Positions 1-7,045 of a stretch of 12,946 nucleotides of DNA are shown here, one piece after another. The notes beneath the pieces were generated by a model. That model was not told the origin of the DNA and searched no databases. It worked only from the letters and a program-made list of their open reading frames with translations. How positions within the stretch are numbered: the stretch's first letter is position 1; the number at the start of each line of letters is the position of its first letter. Source of the DNA: Candidatus Omnitrophota bacterium (GTDB lineage Bacteria > Omnitrophota > Gorgyraeia > Gygaellales > Profunditerraquicolaceae); assembly GCA_020063525.1 (NCBI GenBank), contig JAGUUJ010000088.1:1-12946 (forward strand), given 5' to 3'. The position numbers and the translations under genes were made by a program.

Positions 1-1085
1 AAAAGTATGCCGTTTGAAACCTGAGAGATAAGCATAATGGGGATAAGTTTAACATTGGGGAGCAATATTATGCTCGCGCCAATAATGATGATGGCTGTAT
101 AAAGCGTATAAAACTGTGGCGCCTCTCTAAAACGCCGGTTCACCCCTACCTCCCAACCCATACCTTCGCAAACCGAATATGCAGTGGAGAGAGGTAATAT
201 GCAGGCAGAAAAAACCGAGGCATTTAAGAGCCCGAAGGCAAAAAGATAAAAACAATACTGACCCGCTAACGGCCTAAGGGCCAGGGCCGCCTCTTTTGCC
301 GTTTCTATTCTTATGCCGTGCTTAAATAAGGTATTTGCGCAGACTACCACAATAAAAATAGCGATGATGTTAACCACAAATGCACCTATGATTACATCGA
401 GCCTGCTGTATTTATAATTCTTTAATTTTATTTTTTTCTCCACCACCGAAGACTGCTGGTAAAATTGCATCCAGGGAGCAATGGTCGTTCCGATTACGCC
501 TATAAGCATAAAAAGATAAGCCTTGTCAAAACGTAATACGGGTTTTACCGAACTCGTAAGCACCTCGTTCCATTCCGGCTTGGATAAAAAGCCCGATAAG
601 ACATAAGATAAATAAAATACGCAGGCAAGTAAGAATACTTTTTCCACTGATTTATAAGTGCCTTTGACTATCAACCACCAGACAAAAAGGGCGCACAGCG
701 GAACTAATAAATATTTACTTATCCCGAATAATTCTGCGCTGGCGGCAATTCCGGCGAATTCTGAAATGGTGTTAAAAAGATTGGAGAATATCAAAACCAT
801 CATGGCATAGAAAGTCACCCTTACCCCAAACTCTTCCCTAATCAGGTCTGCCAATCCTTTGCCCGTTACCACTGCCATACGGCTGCACATTTCCTGGATA
901 ATCACCAGGGCCACAATAATGGGAACGAATGACCAGATAAGTGAATAGCCAAAATGCGCGCCTGCTACTGAATAGGTGGTAATGCCGCCGGCATCATTGT
1001 CCACATTTGCCGTAATAATACCCGGGCCCATGATGGAAAGAAAGATAAGCGTATTTCTCCAGAATTTACGCCATTCTCTTTTCAT
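1..1085 (-). CDS. NRAMP-superfamily divalent metal transporter, divergent metal site (C-terminus cut by window edge)
   Basis: Inner-membrane transporter of the SLC11/NRAMP fold. The ATG is at 1085 and the frame stays open for 361 residues to the window edge, so roughly the last 50-60 residues are missing. The protein is strongly hydrophobic with many helices. Helix 1 opens with the family-like GPGIITANVD (residues 20-29), but where classical members have DPGN this one reads DNDAGG (29-34). In helix 6 the classical MPH becomes APW (203-205, in TTIAPWMQFY). Classical NRAMPs use the MPH methionine to favour Mn2+/Fe2+; its loss fits the NRAMP-related magnesium transporter group, so Mg2+ (or a broad divalent substrate) is my inference. 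The start overlaps the stop of the upstream MgtE-N/CBS gene as ATGA, indicating translational coupling. Family membership is fairly sure; the substrate is not. Confidence 0.88.
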   Translation of the reverse strand, partial: MKREWRKFWRNTLIFLSIMGPGIITANVDNDAGGITTYSVAGAHFGYSLIWSFVPIIVALVIIQEMCSRMAVVTGKGLADLIREEFGVRVTFYAMMVLIFSNLFNTISEFAGIAASAELFGISKYLLVPLCALFVWWLIVKGTYKSVEKVFLLACVFYLSYVLSGFLSKPEWNEVLTSSVKPVLRFDKAYLFMLIGVIGTTIAPWMQFYQQSSVVEKKIKLKNYKYSRLDVIIGAFVVNIIAIFIVVVCANTLFKHGIRIETAKEAALALRPLAGQYCFYLFAFGLLNASVFSACILPLSTAYSVCEGMGWEVGVNRRFREAPQFYTLYTAIIIIGASIILLPNVKLIPIMLISQVSNGIL

Positions 1086-2428
1086 GTCTTAACTGGTTTA
1101 ATCTTTTTTAACCTGCGCCAGGCAATAGCAATAACATGGCTTAAGATATCATCTACCGTAATAATACCTTGCAGGATATTATTTTCGTCAATTACCGGAA
1201 TACTGTAATATTTATATTTCTCCATAAGATAGGCTACTTCTTTCACGCTTGAGTCTAAGTGCACAGAATAAGTCTTCCTGGGAAAAGCAGCATTCTGTAT
1301 GGGGTCTTGGGGATTAGCTAAAATCAGGTGCCTGAAATTTGTGGAGCCTATAAGCTGATTATTTTCATCTACAATATAAATAAATTGTGCGGGTTCCACT
1401 TTAAAAGTGCGCTCTTTAATCTGCTTTAATACCGCCTCCACAGTGGTATCTTTGGCAAAGGCCAAATACTCTGCAGTCATCAACCCGCCTGCAGAGTCGC
1501 TGGAATAACCCAAAAGCTGGGAGAGTTTTTTCGATTGCTTGTTTTCCATAAGACTTAAGATTTGATGGGTAGTATCGGCGGGCAATTTCTCTAAGAAATC
1601 CGTGGCTTCATCCGAAGGAATACTATTCATAATTTCCACCACTTCATTAGAAGTCAACTCTTCTATCAATGATTTTTGGGTTTTAAAATCAATGTGGATA
1701 AAAATACGCGCCTTAGTAGTTATATCCAGGGATTTAAAAAGAGCCATTTGGTCTTTGGCATTTAAATCCAAAAATATTTCCCCTAAATCAGCGGCAGGGA
1801 TGTTACGAAGATTTTTCTGAGCCACGTCAATCTTTATGGTCATGCTTACAGGATTAATAGAAAGCGGCTGGATATGTTTCCAGGAAATCAGATGCTCTTG
1901 CTTAAGATACTTGGCGTTTCTATTAAAGAGCTTTACCAGAAAATCCACGGGCTTCTCAAATCTCAAACGCCGGATAAGCCCTCTTGTACTTATATCTACA
2001 TGGGCAACCATAAGACAATGGTCTACAAAAAGGAGATGGATATCATTCACCCGGATAACCTTGTGATTATACACATCTACAACCTGCTGGTCTAATATGT
2101 CCCGGCGCAGGGTGAGTTCTTCCTTGTTATTATGTATCTCCTCAAAAGGAATCTCTGATTTATCCAGTCTAATCCTAATATCTTTATTATCTATTTCCTG
2201 AATGCCCGTCCATTTAATCACGGCATATTTACGGTTAGGAAAACTCTTGCGGATAATCAAATGCGAAGATTGCGGATAAACCTCGGAGGGCTGGACAATG
2301 ATATCGTATAATTTCCCCGCCCACTCTCCGTTTTTGTCAAAGATAGGCTTATCTATTAACTGGGAAAAATAAATAAACATTTGTTTTATCTTCCCGTAGG
2401 TAATCTCAGGTTTATCTTGGTTTGCCAT
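1082..2428 (-). CDS. Soluble PRC-barrel-like / MgtE-N / CBS-pair protein without a membrane channel
   Basis: A 448-residue protein that looks cytosolic. Residues about 18-90 and 105-190 resemble two PRC-barrel units (for example LIDKPIFDKNGEWAGKLYDI near 24-43). Residues about 200-305 match the MgtE N-terminal superhelical domain. Residues about 310-436 form a CBS pair that begins with the MgtE-like DSAGGLMTAEY (311-321) and ends with GIITVDDILSHV. In MgtE these domains sense Mg2+ and gate the channel. Here the protein ends after the second CBS motif with a basic tail, and no transmembrane part follows. The next gene downstream, overlapping by ATGA, encodes an NRAMP-type transporter, so a sensor or regulatory partner for it is the natural inference. 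The start overlaps the preceding nfnA-like stop by one base (TAATG), with AAAGGG a few bases upstream as a modest ribosome site. Domain calls come from reading the sequence, not from a search. Confidence 0.85.
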   Translation of the reverse strand: MANQDKPEITYGKIKQMFIYFSQLIDKPIFDKNGEWAGKLYDIIVQPSEVYPQSSHLIIRKSFPNRKYAVIKWTGIQEIDNKDIRIRLDKSEIPFEEIHNNKEELTLRRDILDQQVVDVYNHKVIRVNDIHLLFVDHCLMVAHVDISTRGLIRRLRFEKPVDFLVKLFNRNAKYLKQEHLISWKHIQPLSINPVSMTIKIDVAQKNLRNIPAADLGEIFLDLNAKDQMALFKSLDITTKARIFIHIDFKTQKSLIEELTSNEVVEIMNSIPSDEATDFLEKLPADTTHQILSLMENKQSKKLSQLLGYSSDSAGGLMTAEYLAFAKDTTVEAVLKQIKERTFKVEPAQFIYIVDENNQLIGSTNFRHLILANPQDPIQNAAFPRKTYSVHLDSSVKEVAYLMEKYKYYSIPVIDENNILQGIITVDDILSHVIAIAWRRLKKIKPVKT

Positions 2429-3258
2429 TATAACCCTTTGATTTTATCTTCTTCGTTTTTAAATAATTTTAATCTCTTTCCTAGTTCATCGAAATCAACC
2501 TGGTCTGCATCAAAATCCGGGCCATCCACGCAGCCAAATACAGTTTTTCCACCGACGGTGCAGCGGCATGAACCGCACATACCTGTGGCATCCACCATAA
2601 TCGGATTAAGGCTTACTATAGTTTTAACTTTATAAGCTCTGGTCAATTCAGAAACTGCCTTCATCATCGGAACCGGCCCTATACAATAAATTAAATCGGG
2701 GTATTTCGTATGCGTGGATTTTTCTACAACATCGAATAACTCTTTTAAGGCATCGGTAACAAAACCTTTCCGGCTATAAGAACCATCATCGGTAGTAATA
2801 AACAGCTCATCACAGATTTCCTGCAATTTATCCTCTAAAATTAATAATTCTTTTGAGCGCGCACCAATTATGCCCAGAACTCGATTACCCGCCTCTTTAA
2901 AAGCCCGCGAAACCGGATAAACCTCTGCAATTCCCACGCCGCCGCCGATACAAATAACAGTACCTATTTTTTTAATCTCTGTAGGATGGCCTAAGGGCCC
3001 CAAAACGTGCTCTATATAATCACCCGGATTAAGTGTGCCTAATTTTTTAGTAGTAAAGCCGACTTTCTGAAAGATTAAAGTAATTGTTCCTTTGTCTTTA
3101 TCCCAGTCTGCCAAGGTCAAAGGTATGCGTTCGCCTCTTTCATCAATGATGATGATCACAAATTGTCCAGCCTGAGCTTTTCTGGCTACTTGTGGAGCCT
3201 CTACTGTAATCCGGGTTATATCTTTGGCTAAATCTTCTTTATGAGCGATCCGGAACAT
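2428..3258 (-). CDS. NfnA-like ferredoxin-NADP+ reductase / sulfide dehydrogenase small subunit (FAD, NAD(P), [2Fe-2S])
   Basis: A 276-residue flavoprotein of the ferredoxin-reductase superfamily, full length for the small subunit of NADH-dependent ferredoxin:NADP+ oxidoreductase (Nfn) or the related sulfide dehydrogenase. An FAD-binding barrel comes first, with RIPLTLAD at 44-51, then an NAD(P) fold with CIGGGVGIAEVYP (103-115). The C-terminal iron-sulfur segment has Asp223, Cys228, Cys231 and Cys243, the Asp plus three Cys spacing of Nfn [2Fe-2S] sites; Cys233 is extra. In known enzymes this subunit pairs with a GltD-like large subunit for electron bifurcation. That partner gene is not in this window, so it may lie elsewhere or the protein may act with another partner. 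The start lies 20 bases inside apbE, and the stop overlaps the next start by one base. An ATG start and normal length support the chosen start. Dihydroorotate dehydrogenase electron-transfer subunits (PyrK) are a related but less likely alternative. Confidence 0.87.
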   Translation of the reverse strand: MFRIAHKEDLAKDITRITVEAPQVARKAQAGQFVIIIIDERGERIPLTLADWDKDKGTITLIFQKVGFTTKKLGTLNPGDYIEHVLGPLGHPTEIKKIGTVICIGGGVGIAEVYPVSRAFKEAGNRVLGIIGARSKELLILEDKLQEICDELFITTDDGSYSRKGFVTDALKELFDVVEKSTHTKYPDLIYCIGPVPMMKAVSELTRAYKVKTIVSLNPIMVDATGMCGSCRCTVGGKTVFGCVDGPDFDADQVDFDELGKRLKLFKNEEDKIKGL

Positions 3259-4174
3259 CTTTTTCCTCGATTATCTCTACTCTGACATCTTTAAATCTTT
3301 GCACTAATTTTGAACCTTTATCTTTGCCTAAAATAAATATAGAGGTAGCCAGGGCATCCGCAGTTAAACCATCCGGCGCAATCACTGTAACAGAAACAAC
3401 TCCTGAATCCGCGGGATATCCTGTTTTGGGATTAAGGATATGCGCATACCGTTTCTTTCTCTGTATAAAATATTGTTCATAATCGCCTGATGTCGCGACC
3501 GCCTTATCTTTTAATTTTAAATAATCCCAAAAACCCTTATTGCGCGGCGCCTTAACTGCTACGTGCCAGGGCTCGCCAAATTTATCTCCCAAACAATATA
3601 TCTGGCCGCCGGCATTTATCAGGCAGCTCTTTATATGATTTTCTTTTAATTTTTTAACTGCACAATCTACTGCGTAACCCTTGGCAATTGCGCCCAGGTC
3701 TATCTTCATGCCAAGAACTTTAAATTCTACCACATTATCATCAATATTAAAAATAATTTTATCAGTGCCGACTAATTCCAATACATTTTTAATTCTTTCT
3801 TCTTCGGGCACTGAATATTTTTTTTCTGTAAAACCCCAAAGGTCCATAAGCGGCCCCACAGTAATATCAAATACGCCATCACTAAACTGCCAAAATTCTT
3901 TTGCTTTCTGTAATACATAAAATGTATCCGGGCTTAGTTTTAGTTTACCGAGTTTATTTAATTTTCCTATCTCGCTATCCTCTTTGTATTTGCTCAACAG
4001 GCCTTCAATTCTTTTTATTTCACCGAAAACAATATTCGATGCACCTTTATCTGGTGAAATTACTTCCACAAAAGTACCCATCATTATGCGGCTGTCCTTA
4101 TAAAGATTTTGCTTCTGGCAGCCGGATAACAGAACAATAAAACAAGATAACAACAAAACAAAGATCCTTTTCAT
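3239..4174 (-). CDS. apbE: FAD:protein FMN transferase, lipoprotein (ApbE family)
   Basis: ApbE moves FMN from FAD onto a threonine of target proteins, such as Rnf or Nqr subunits, outside the cytoplasmic membrane in a Mg2+-dependent reaction. The protein has 311 residues, close to the usual family length. It begins with a lipoprotein signal whose lipobox is LSGC with Cys19. Family motifs appear in order: MMGTFVEV (31-38), FDITVGPLMDLWGF (102-115), the DLGAIAKGYAVD core (159-170), INAGGQIYCLG (186-196), AHILNPKTGYPA (244-255) and TADALATSIF (271-280), where Asp273 and Thr277 are the expected metal ligands. The ATG overlaps the polX stop as ATGA, and the 3' end overlaps the nfnA-like gene by 20 bases. 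No Rnf or Nqr target is in the window, so its substrate here is unknown. Confidence 0.95.
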   Translation of the reverse strand: MKRIFVLLLSCFIVLLSGCQKQNLYKDSRIMMGTFVEVISPDKGASNIVFGEIKRIEGLLSKYKEDSEIGKLNKLGKLKLSPDTFYVLQKAKEFWQFSDGVFDITVGPLMDLWGFTEKKYSVPEEERIKNVLELVGTDKIIFNIDDNVVEFKVLGMKIDLGAIAKGYAVDCAVKKLKENHIKSCLINAGGQIYCLGDKFGEPWHVAVKAPRNKGFWDYLKLKDKAVATSGDYEQYFIQRKKRYAHILNPKTGYPADSGVVSVTVIAPDGLTADALATSIFILGKDKGSKLVQRFKDVRVEIIEEKDVPDRS

Positions 4175-5880
4175 TTTTTTATTATTTTTAATAACTCCTC
4201 AAGCGAAAGCGTATTCAGCACATCCTCTTTAGTCAGCCAACCCCGACGGGCAACCGATATTCCCAATTTCATACTTTCCAGTTGCTCTACAGTATGCGCA
4301 TCCGTGCCTATAACTAACTTTGCGCCTATCTCTTTTGCCCGATGGCAATTCAGGTCATTTAAATCTAACCTCTGCGGAAAAGCATTTATCTCTAAAAGAG
4401 TATTCGTATCTCTTGCTGCTTTTAAGACTTCATCCATATCTATATCGTAAGCATCACGGATACCCCACAGCCTGCCTGTAGGATGGGCAATAATATGCAC
4501 GTATTTATTTTGACATGCCAAAACCTGCCTTTTGGTTAATTGAGTTTTTGGCTGTTTAAAACCACTGTGAATCGCAGCTACTACCACGTCAAATTCTTTT
4601 AATATCTCATCCTTATAATCCAGATTACCGTCTGAATCTATATCTACTTCAGTACCATATAACACTCTAAAGTTTTTTAGTTTTTTATTTATTTTATCTA
4701 TCTCCTGCTTTTTCTTTTTTAAATCCGCGATACTCAAACCACCGGCAACTTTTAAACTCTGCGAATGGTCAGTAATGGCAATATATGAATAATCCTTTAA
4801 TTTAGCCGCCTGGGCCATCTCTTCAATGGTATTGCCACCATCAGACCATTTAGAATGCACATGCAGGTCTCCCTTTATATCTTTAAGTTCTATCAGATGG
4901 GGTAATTGAAATTCCTTTGCTAATTCTACCTCTCCGGTATCCTCCCTTAATTCCGGCTCAATATAGGACATACCGAGAATCTTAAATATCTCCTCTTCAG
5001 TTCTGCCGCAAACAAATCTATTCTTCCTAAAAACACCGTATTCATTTATCTTTAATCCTCTCCTTATGGCTAATTGCCTCAATTTAATATTAAAATTCTT
5101 TGAGCCGGTAAAATATAAAAGTGCCGCGCCAAAGGATTTTTTTTCTTCGACACGGCAGTCCACCTGGACATCATCCTTTGTGCGCACCGAAGACTTTGTT
5201 TCTCCTTTTGCCAAAACCAAACCGACGCTGGGTAGCCTCGTAAATACATCCATTATTTTCTGGGGTTTATTTGAAATCACTAAGATATCAATATCGCGCA
5301 CGGTCTCTTTTTGACGGCGCAAACTACCTGCACAAGATATTTTTTTCACTTCAGGTAAAGATTCCAATCCTTTAATAAACTCATCGGCTACCTGCATGGC
5401 CTGCGCCAGGGTCATCCTCTCTCTTCCTCTTTTTAGAAGCTCTATGCCTTTAGAAATATTTTCAATGGTTTTTTCTTTTATGCCGAAGATTCCCCGGAGT
5501 TTATTCTTTTTTATGGCTTTCTCTAAATCTGAAATATCTTTTATCTTTAATTTCTCATATAAAAGTTTTGCGGTTTTCGGACCTACAGAAGGAATATTCA
5601 ATAAATCCAGAAGCCCTTTGGGTATAGTCTTTTTTAAATGTTCGTATGCTTTTATTTTGCCGGTTGAAATATACTCTTTTATTTTACTCGCGAGATCCTC
5701 GCCAATCCCCGGAATCTCTGTAAGCCTATCGCTTTTCACAAAATCTTCTACATCCTCAGTCAAACCCTCGATATTCTGCGCTGCCCTATCATAGGCGCGT
5801 ATCCTAAAGGGATTATCGCCCTTTATCTCTAATATCTTGACGATTTCATGGAATATTGCGCTAATCTCTAAATTCTTCAT
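4171..5880 (-). CDS. polX: DNA polymerase X with C-terminal PHP exonuclease domain
   Basis: A 569-residue bacterial PolX, a normal length for the family, acting in DNA repair gap filling with 3'-5' exonuclease and possibly AP endonuclease activity. Residues about 1-150 hold the helix-hairpin-helix lyase-like region, with IPGIGEDLA (56-64) and IPSVGPKTA (96-104). The polymerase-beta fold carries GSLRRQKETVRDIDILV (185-201), with catalytic Asp196 and Asp198 and a third Asp at 241 (VQVDCRV). The PHP domain runs from about 335 to the end, with metal ligands visible in order: His340 and His342 (GDLHVHS), Asp347, His372, Glu411, His438, His466, Asp527 and His529. All expected residues seem present, so both activities should be intact. 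No clear Shine-Dalgarno precedes the ATG. The gene leads the second gene run after a 160 bp gap, and its stop overlaps apbE as ATGA. Confidence 0.96.
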   Translation of the reverse strand: MKNLEISAIFHEIVKILEIKGDNPFRIRAYDRAAQNIEGLTEDVEDFVKSDRLTEIPGIGEDLASKIKEYISTGKIKAYEHLKKTIPKGLLDLLNIPSVGPKTAKLLYEKLKIKDISDLEKAIKKNKLRGIFGIKEKTIENISKGIELLKRGRERMTLAQAMQVADEFIKGLESLPEVKKISCAGSLRRQKETVRDIDILVISNKPQKIMDVFTRLPSVGLVLAKGETKSSVRTKDDVQVDCRVEEKKSFGAALLYFTGSKNFNIKLRQLAIRRGLKINEYGVFRKNRFVCGRTEEEIFKILGMSYIEPELREDTGEVELAKEFQLPHLIELKDIKGDLHVHSKWSDGGNTIEEMAQAAKLKDYSYIAITDHSQSLKVAGGLSIADLKKKKQEIDKINKKLKNFRVLYGTEVDIDSDGNLDYKDEILKEFDVVVAAIHSGFKQPKTQLTKRQVLACQNKYVHIIAHPTGRLWGIRDAYDIDMDEVLKAARDTNTLLEINAFPQRLDLNDLNCHRAKEIGAKLVIGTDAHTVEQLESMKLGISVARRGWLTKEDVLNTLSLEELLKIIKK

Positions 5881-6041
5881 CTTAATTTAATTTTTAGGTG
5901 CAAGGTAGCGAGAACGAAGCCATAAAATTCATTGTGCGGCAAAAAATTTCAGTGCTGCGAGCAAAGCCCGTAGCAAAATATAACTTGTCATGGACAGTCC
6001 CACTTGGTTTGCTTCGAATTAGCTTTCTGCGGGGACAGTCC
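5881..6041. other. Intergenic gap between panE-like gene and polX
   Basis: This is the largest non-coding stretch in the window. It holds two copies of a GGACTGTCC-type near-palindrome and one hairpin with a nearby T-run (both listed separately), plus A/T-rich sequence just ahead of polX. I looked for a sigma70 promoter driving polX: a TATATT hexamer is present on the minus strand, but no acceptable -35 lies 16-18 bases upstream. I see no open frame worth calling. A promoter for the polX run would be expected here, yet I cannot point to one. Confidence 0.6.
5941..5974 (-). terminator. Possible weak terminator after the panE-like gene
   Basis: On the minus strand, GCTACGGGC and GCTCGCAGC flank a TTT loop (5954-5974), giving a nine-position stem with one mismatch and one G-T pair. 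A run of six T lies about seven bases beyond the stem (5941-5946). The gap between stem and T-run is longer than in a good intrinsic terminator, so termination between the panE-like gene and polX is possible but not firmly supported. Confidence 0.3.
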
Positions 6042-6042
6042 C
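5992..6042. repeat. Two copies of a GGGACAGTCCC near-palindrome
   Basis: GGACAGTCCC at 5992-6001 and GGGGACAGTCCC at 6031-6042 are the same 10-base core repeated 41 bases apart, in the same orientation. Each core is an inverted repeat around one central base (GGGAC-A-GTCCC). The second copy reaches the last base of the panE-like stop codon. Repeats of this type often sit beside REP/RAYT-type elements in bacterial genomes, but no transposase is visible here. Confidence 0.6.
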
Positions 6043-6989
6043 TACAACATTAAGTTATAGCTGGCTTCTATGGTCTTGACTAAATCTACCAGCAAGGAAT
6101 TTATCGGCACGGGTATGCCTAATTCCTGCCCCTGTCGCACAATGACGCCATTGATAAAATCTATTTCAGTGCGCTTCTTTTTCAGGACATCCTGCAGCAT
6201 ACTGGATACATTAGTTGCGGTTGCTTCGCAAACTGCTTCTACCTTAGCCAGCGGGTCATCATAGATAAGTTTTATTCTCTTTCTCTTGGCAACCCTGATA
6301 GCTTCTGTAACCGCTTCCCGCAAAATTCTGCGCGTCCCCTCAAACTCGATTAATCTTCCGTTGTTTAACCGCGTTATGGCAGTAAGCGCATTTATACCTA
6401 CATTGATAATTAACTTTGACCACAATAAGCCTTTGATATCGCGCGATATTCTTGTCTCAAGCCCCACTTTATTAAAAATCTCACGGATTGCACGCATCTC
6501 AACAGGAATTTTTCCGTCTATGCGGCCAATCACTGTTTCACCGTGCCCTGCATGCCTCACCTTCCCCACCTCAAGCAAAGTTGCGCCCAGATTAGTTGCC
6601 CCGCCAATTACCCTTTCACTGCCTACTATTTCATTAATAATTTCAATATTGCCGATACCATTCTGTAGCGTCAGAACCCGGGTATTCTCAACCAAAAGAG
6701 ATTTTGCCTGCGTCACTGCCTCTTTTGTATCATAGGCCTTAACCGCAATAATGATTAAATCCGCCCAGCCTATTTCTTTGATATCCACTGTGGCTTTTAC
6801 AGGTGACTGCCAGTAACCGGAAATTCCTTCTATGGATATGCCGTTCTGATGAATCTTTGCCGCGCGTTCTTTATTCTTATCTAAAAACCAGATTTTATTT
6901 TCCGCATCCTTTGATGTAGAAAATAACTTGGATAAAAAATTAGCCAACAGGCAACCCATTGCGCCCGGACCAACAATGACTATCTTCAT
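6042..6989 (-). CDS. panE: Ketopantoate reductase family protein (2-dehydropantoate 2-reductase)
   Basis: A 315-residue NADPH-dependent reductase that would convert 2-dehydropantoate to pantoate in pantothenate/CoA synthesis. The N-terminal Rossmann fold starts with MKIVIVGPGAMG, giving the GxGxxG dinucleotide loop. IIIAVKAYDT and LTLQNGIGN follow as expected for the family. The C-terminal helical domain holds WSKLIINVGINALTAI, with the conserved lysine, and EIDFINGVIV. The frame extends 12 codons further upstream to a TTG (7025), but that leader, MCGCCPGGQGGK, is absent from the family, and the ATG at 6989 has a strong Shine-Dalgarno, so I chose 6989. Paralogues of this family reduce other 2-keto acids, and no other pantothenate gene is nearby, so the exact substrate is inferred. 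Upstream, two hairpins separate it from recO. Confidence 0.9.
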   Translation of the reverse strand: MKIVIVGPGAMGCLLANFLSKLFSTSKDAENKIWFLDKNKERAAKIHQNGISIEGISGYWQSPVKATVDIKEIGWADLIIIAVKAYDTKEAVTQAKSLLVENTRVLTLQNGIGNIEIINEIVGSERVIGGATNLGATLLEVGKVRHAGHGETVIGRIDGKIPVEMRAIREIFNKVGLETRISRDIKGLLWSKLIINVGINALTAITRLNNGRLIEFEGTRRILREAVTEAIRVAKRKRIKLIYDDPLAKVEAVCEATATNVSSMLQDVLKKKRTEIDFINGVIVRQGQELGIPVPINSLLVDLVKTIEASYNLML

Positions 6990-6993
6990 CTTG

Positions 6994-7000
6994 CCTCCTT
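6994..7000 (-). promoter_or_regulatory. Strong Shine-Dalgarno of the panE-like gene
   Basis: AAGGAGG on the minus strand, four bases before the ATG at 6989. It decides the start in favour of MKIVIVGPG over the upstream in-frame TTG. Its first two bases also form the end of the adjacent hairpin arm (6999-7014). Confidence 0.8.
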
Positions 7001-7045
7001 GTCCACCAGGACAACACCCGCACAACTCCTTTAAGTGCGGGGTGT
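6999..7045 (-). repeat. Two tandem hairpins in the recO-panE gap
   Basis: Immediately after the recO stop codon, the minus strand reads ACACCCCGCAC, an 11-base loop, then GTGCGGGTGT (7045-7014). That is a ten-pair stem with one bulged C. It is followed directly by TTGTCC-TGGT-GGACAA (7014-6999), a perfect six-pair stem with a four-base loop that ends in the panE Shine-Dalgarno. Neither is followed by a T-run, so they do not look like an intrinsic terminator. mRNA stabilisation, or control of panE translation, is conceivable. Confidence 0.65.

Noticed and set aside
5958..6016. Inverted arms CGAGCAAA and TTTGCTTCG as a large hairpin in the panE-polX gap.
   Set aside because: Only eight pairs with a bulge across a loop of over 40 bases; could easily be chance.
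5881..6041. A sigma70 promoter for polX, using the TATATT hexamer on the minus strand.
   Set aside because: No acceptable -35 hexamer at 16-18 bases; the evidence is too weak to annotate.
6990..7025. Cysteine-rich N-terminal extension (MCGCCPGGQGGK) of the panE-like protein.
   Set aside because: It is encoded by hairpin sequence, the family begins at MKIVIVGPG, and a strong Shine-Dalgarno points to 6989.
7014..7045. Intrinsic terminator after recO.
   Set aside because: The stem is strong but no T-run follows, and the panE-like gene starts 25 bases further on.
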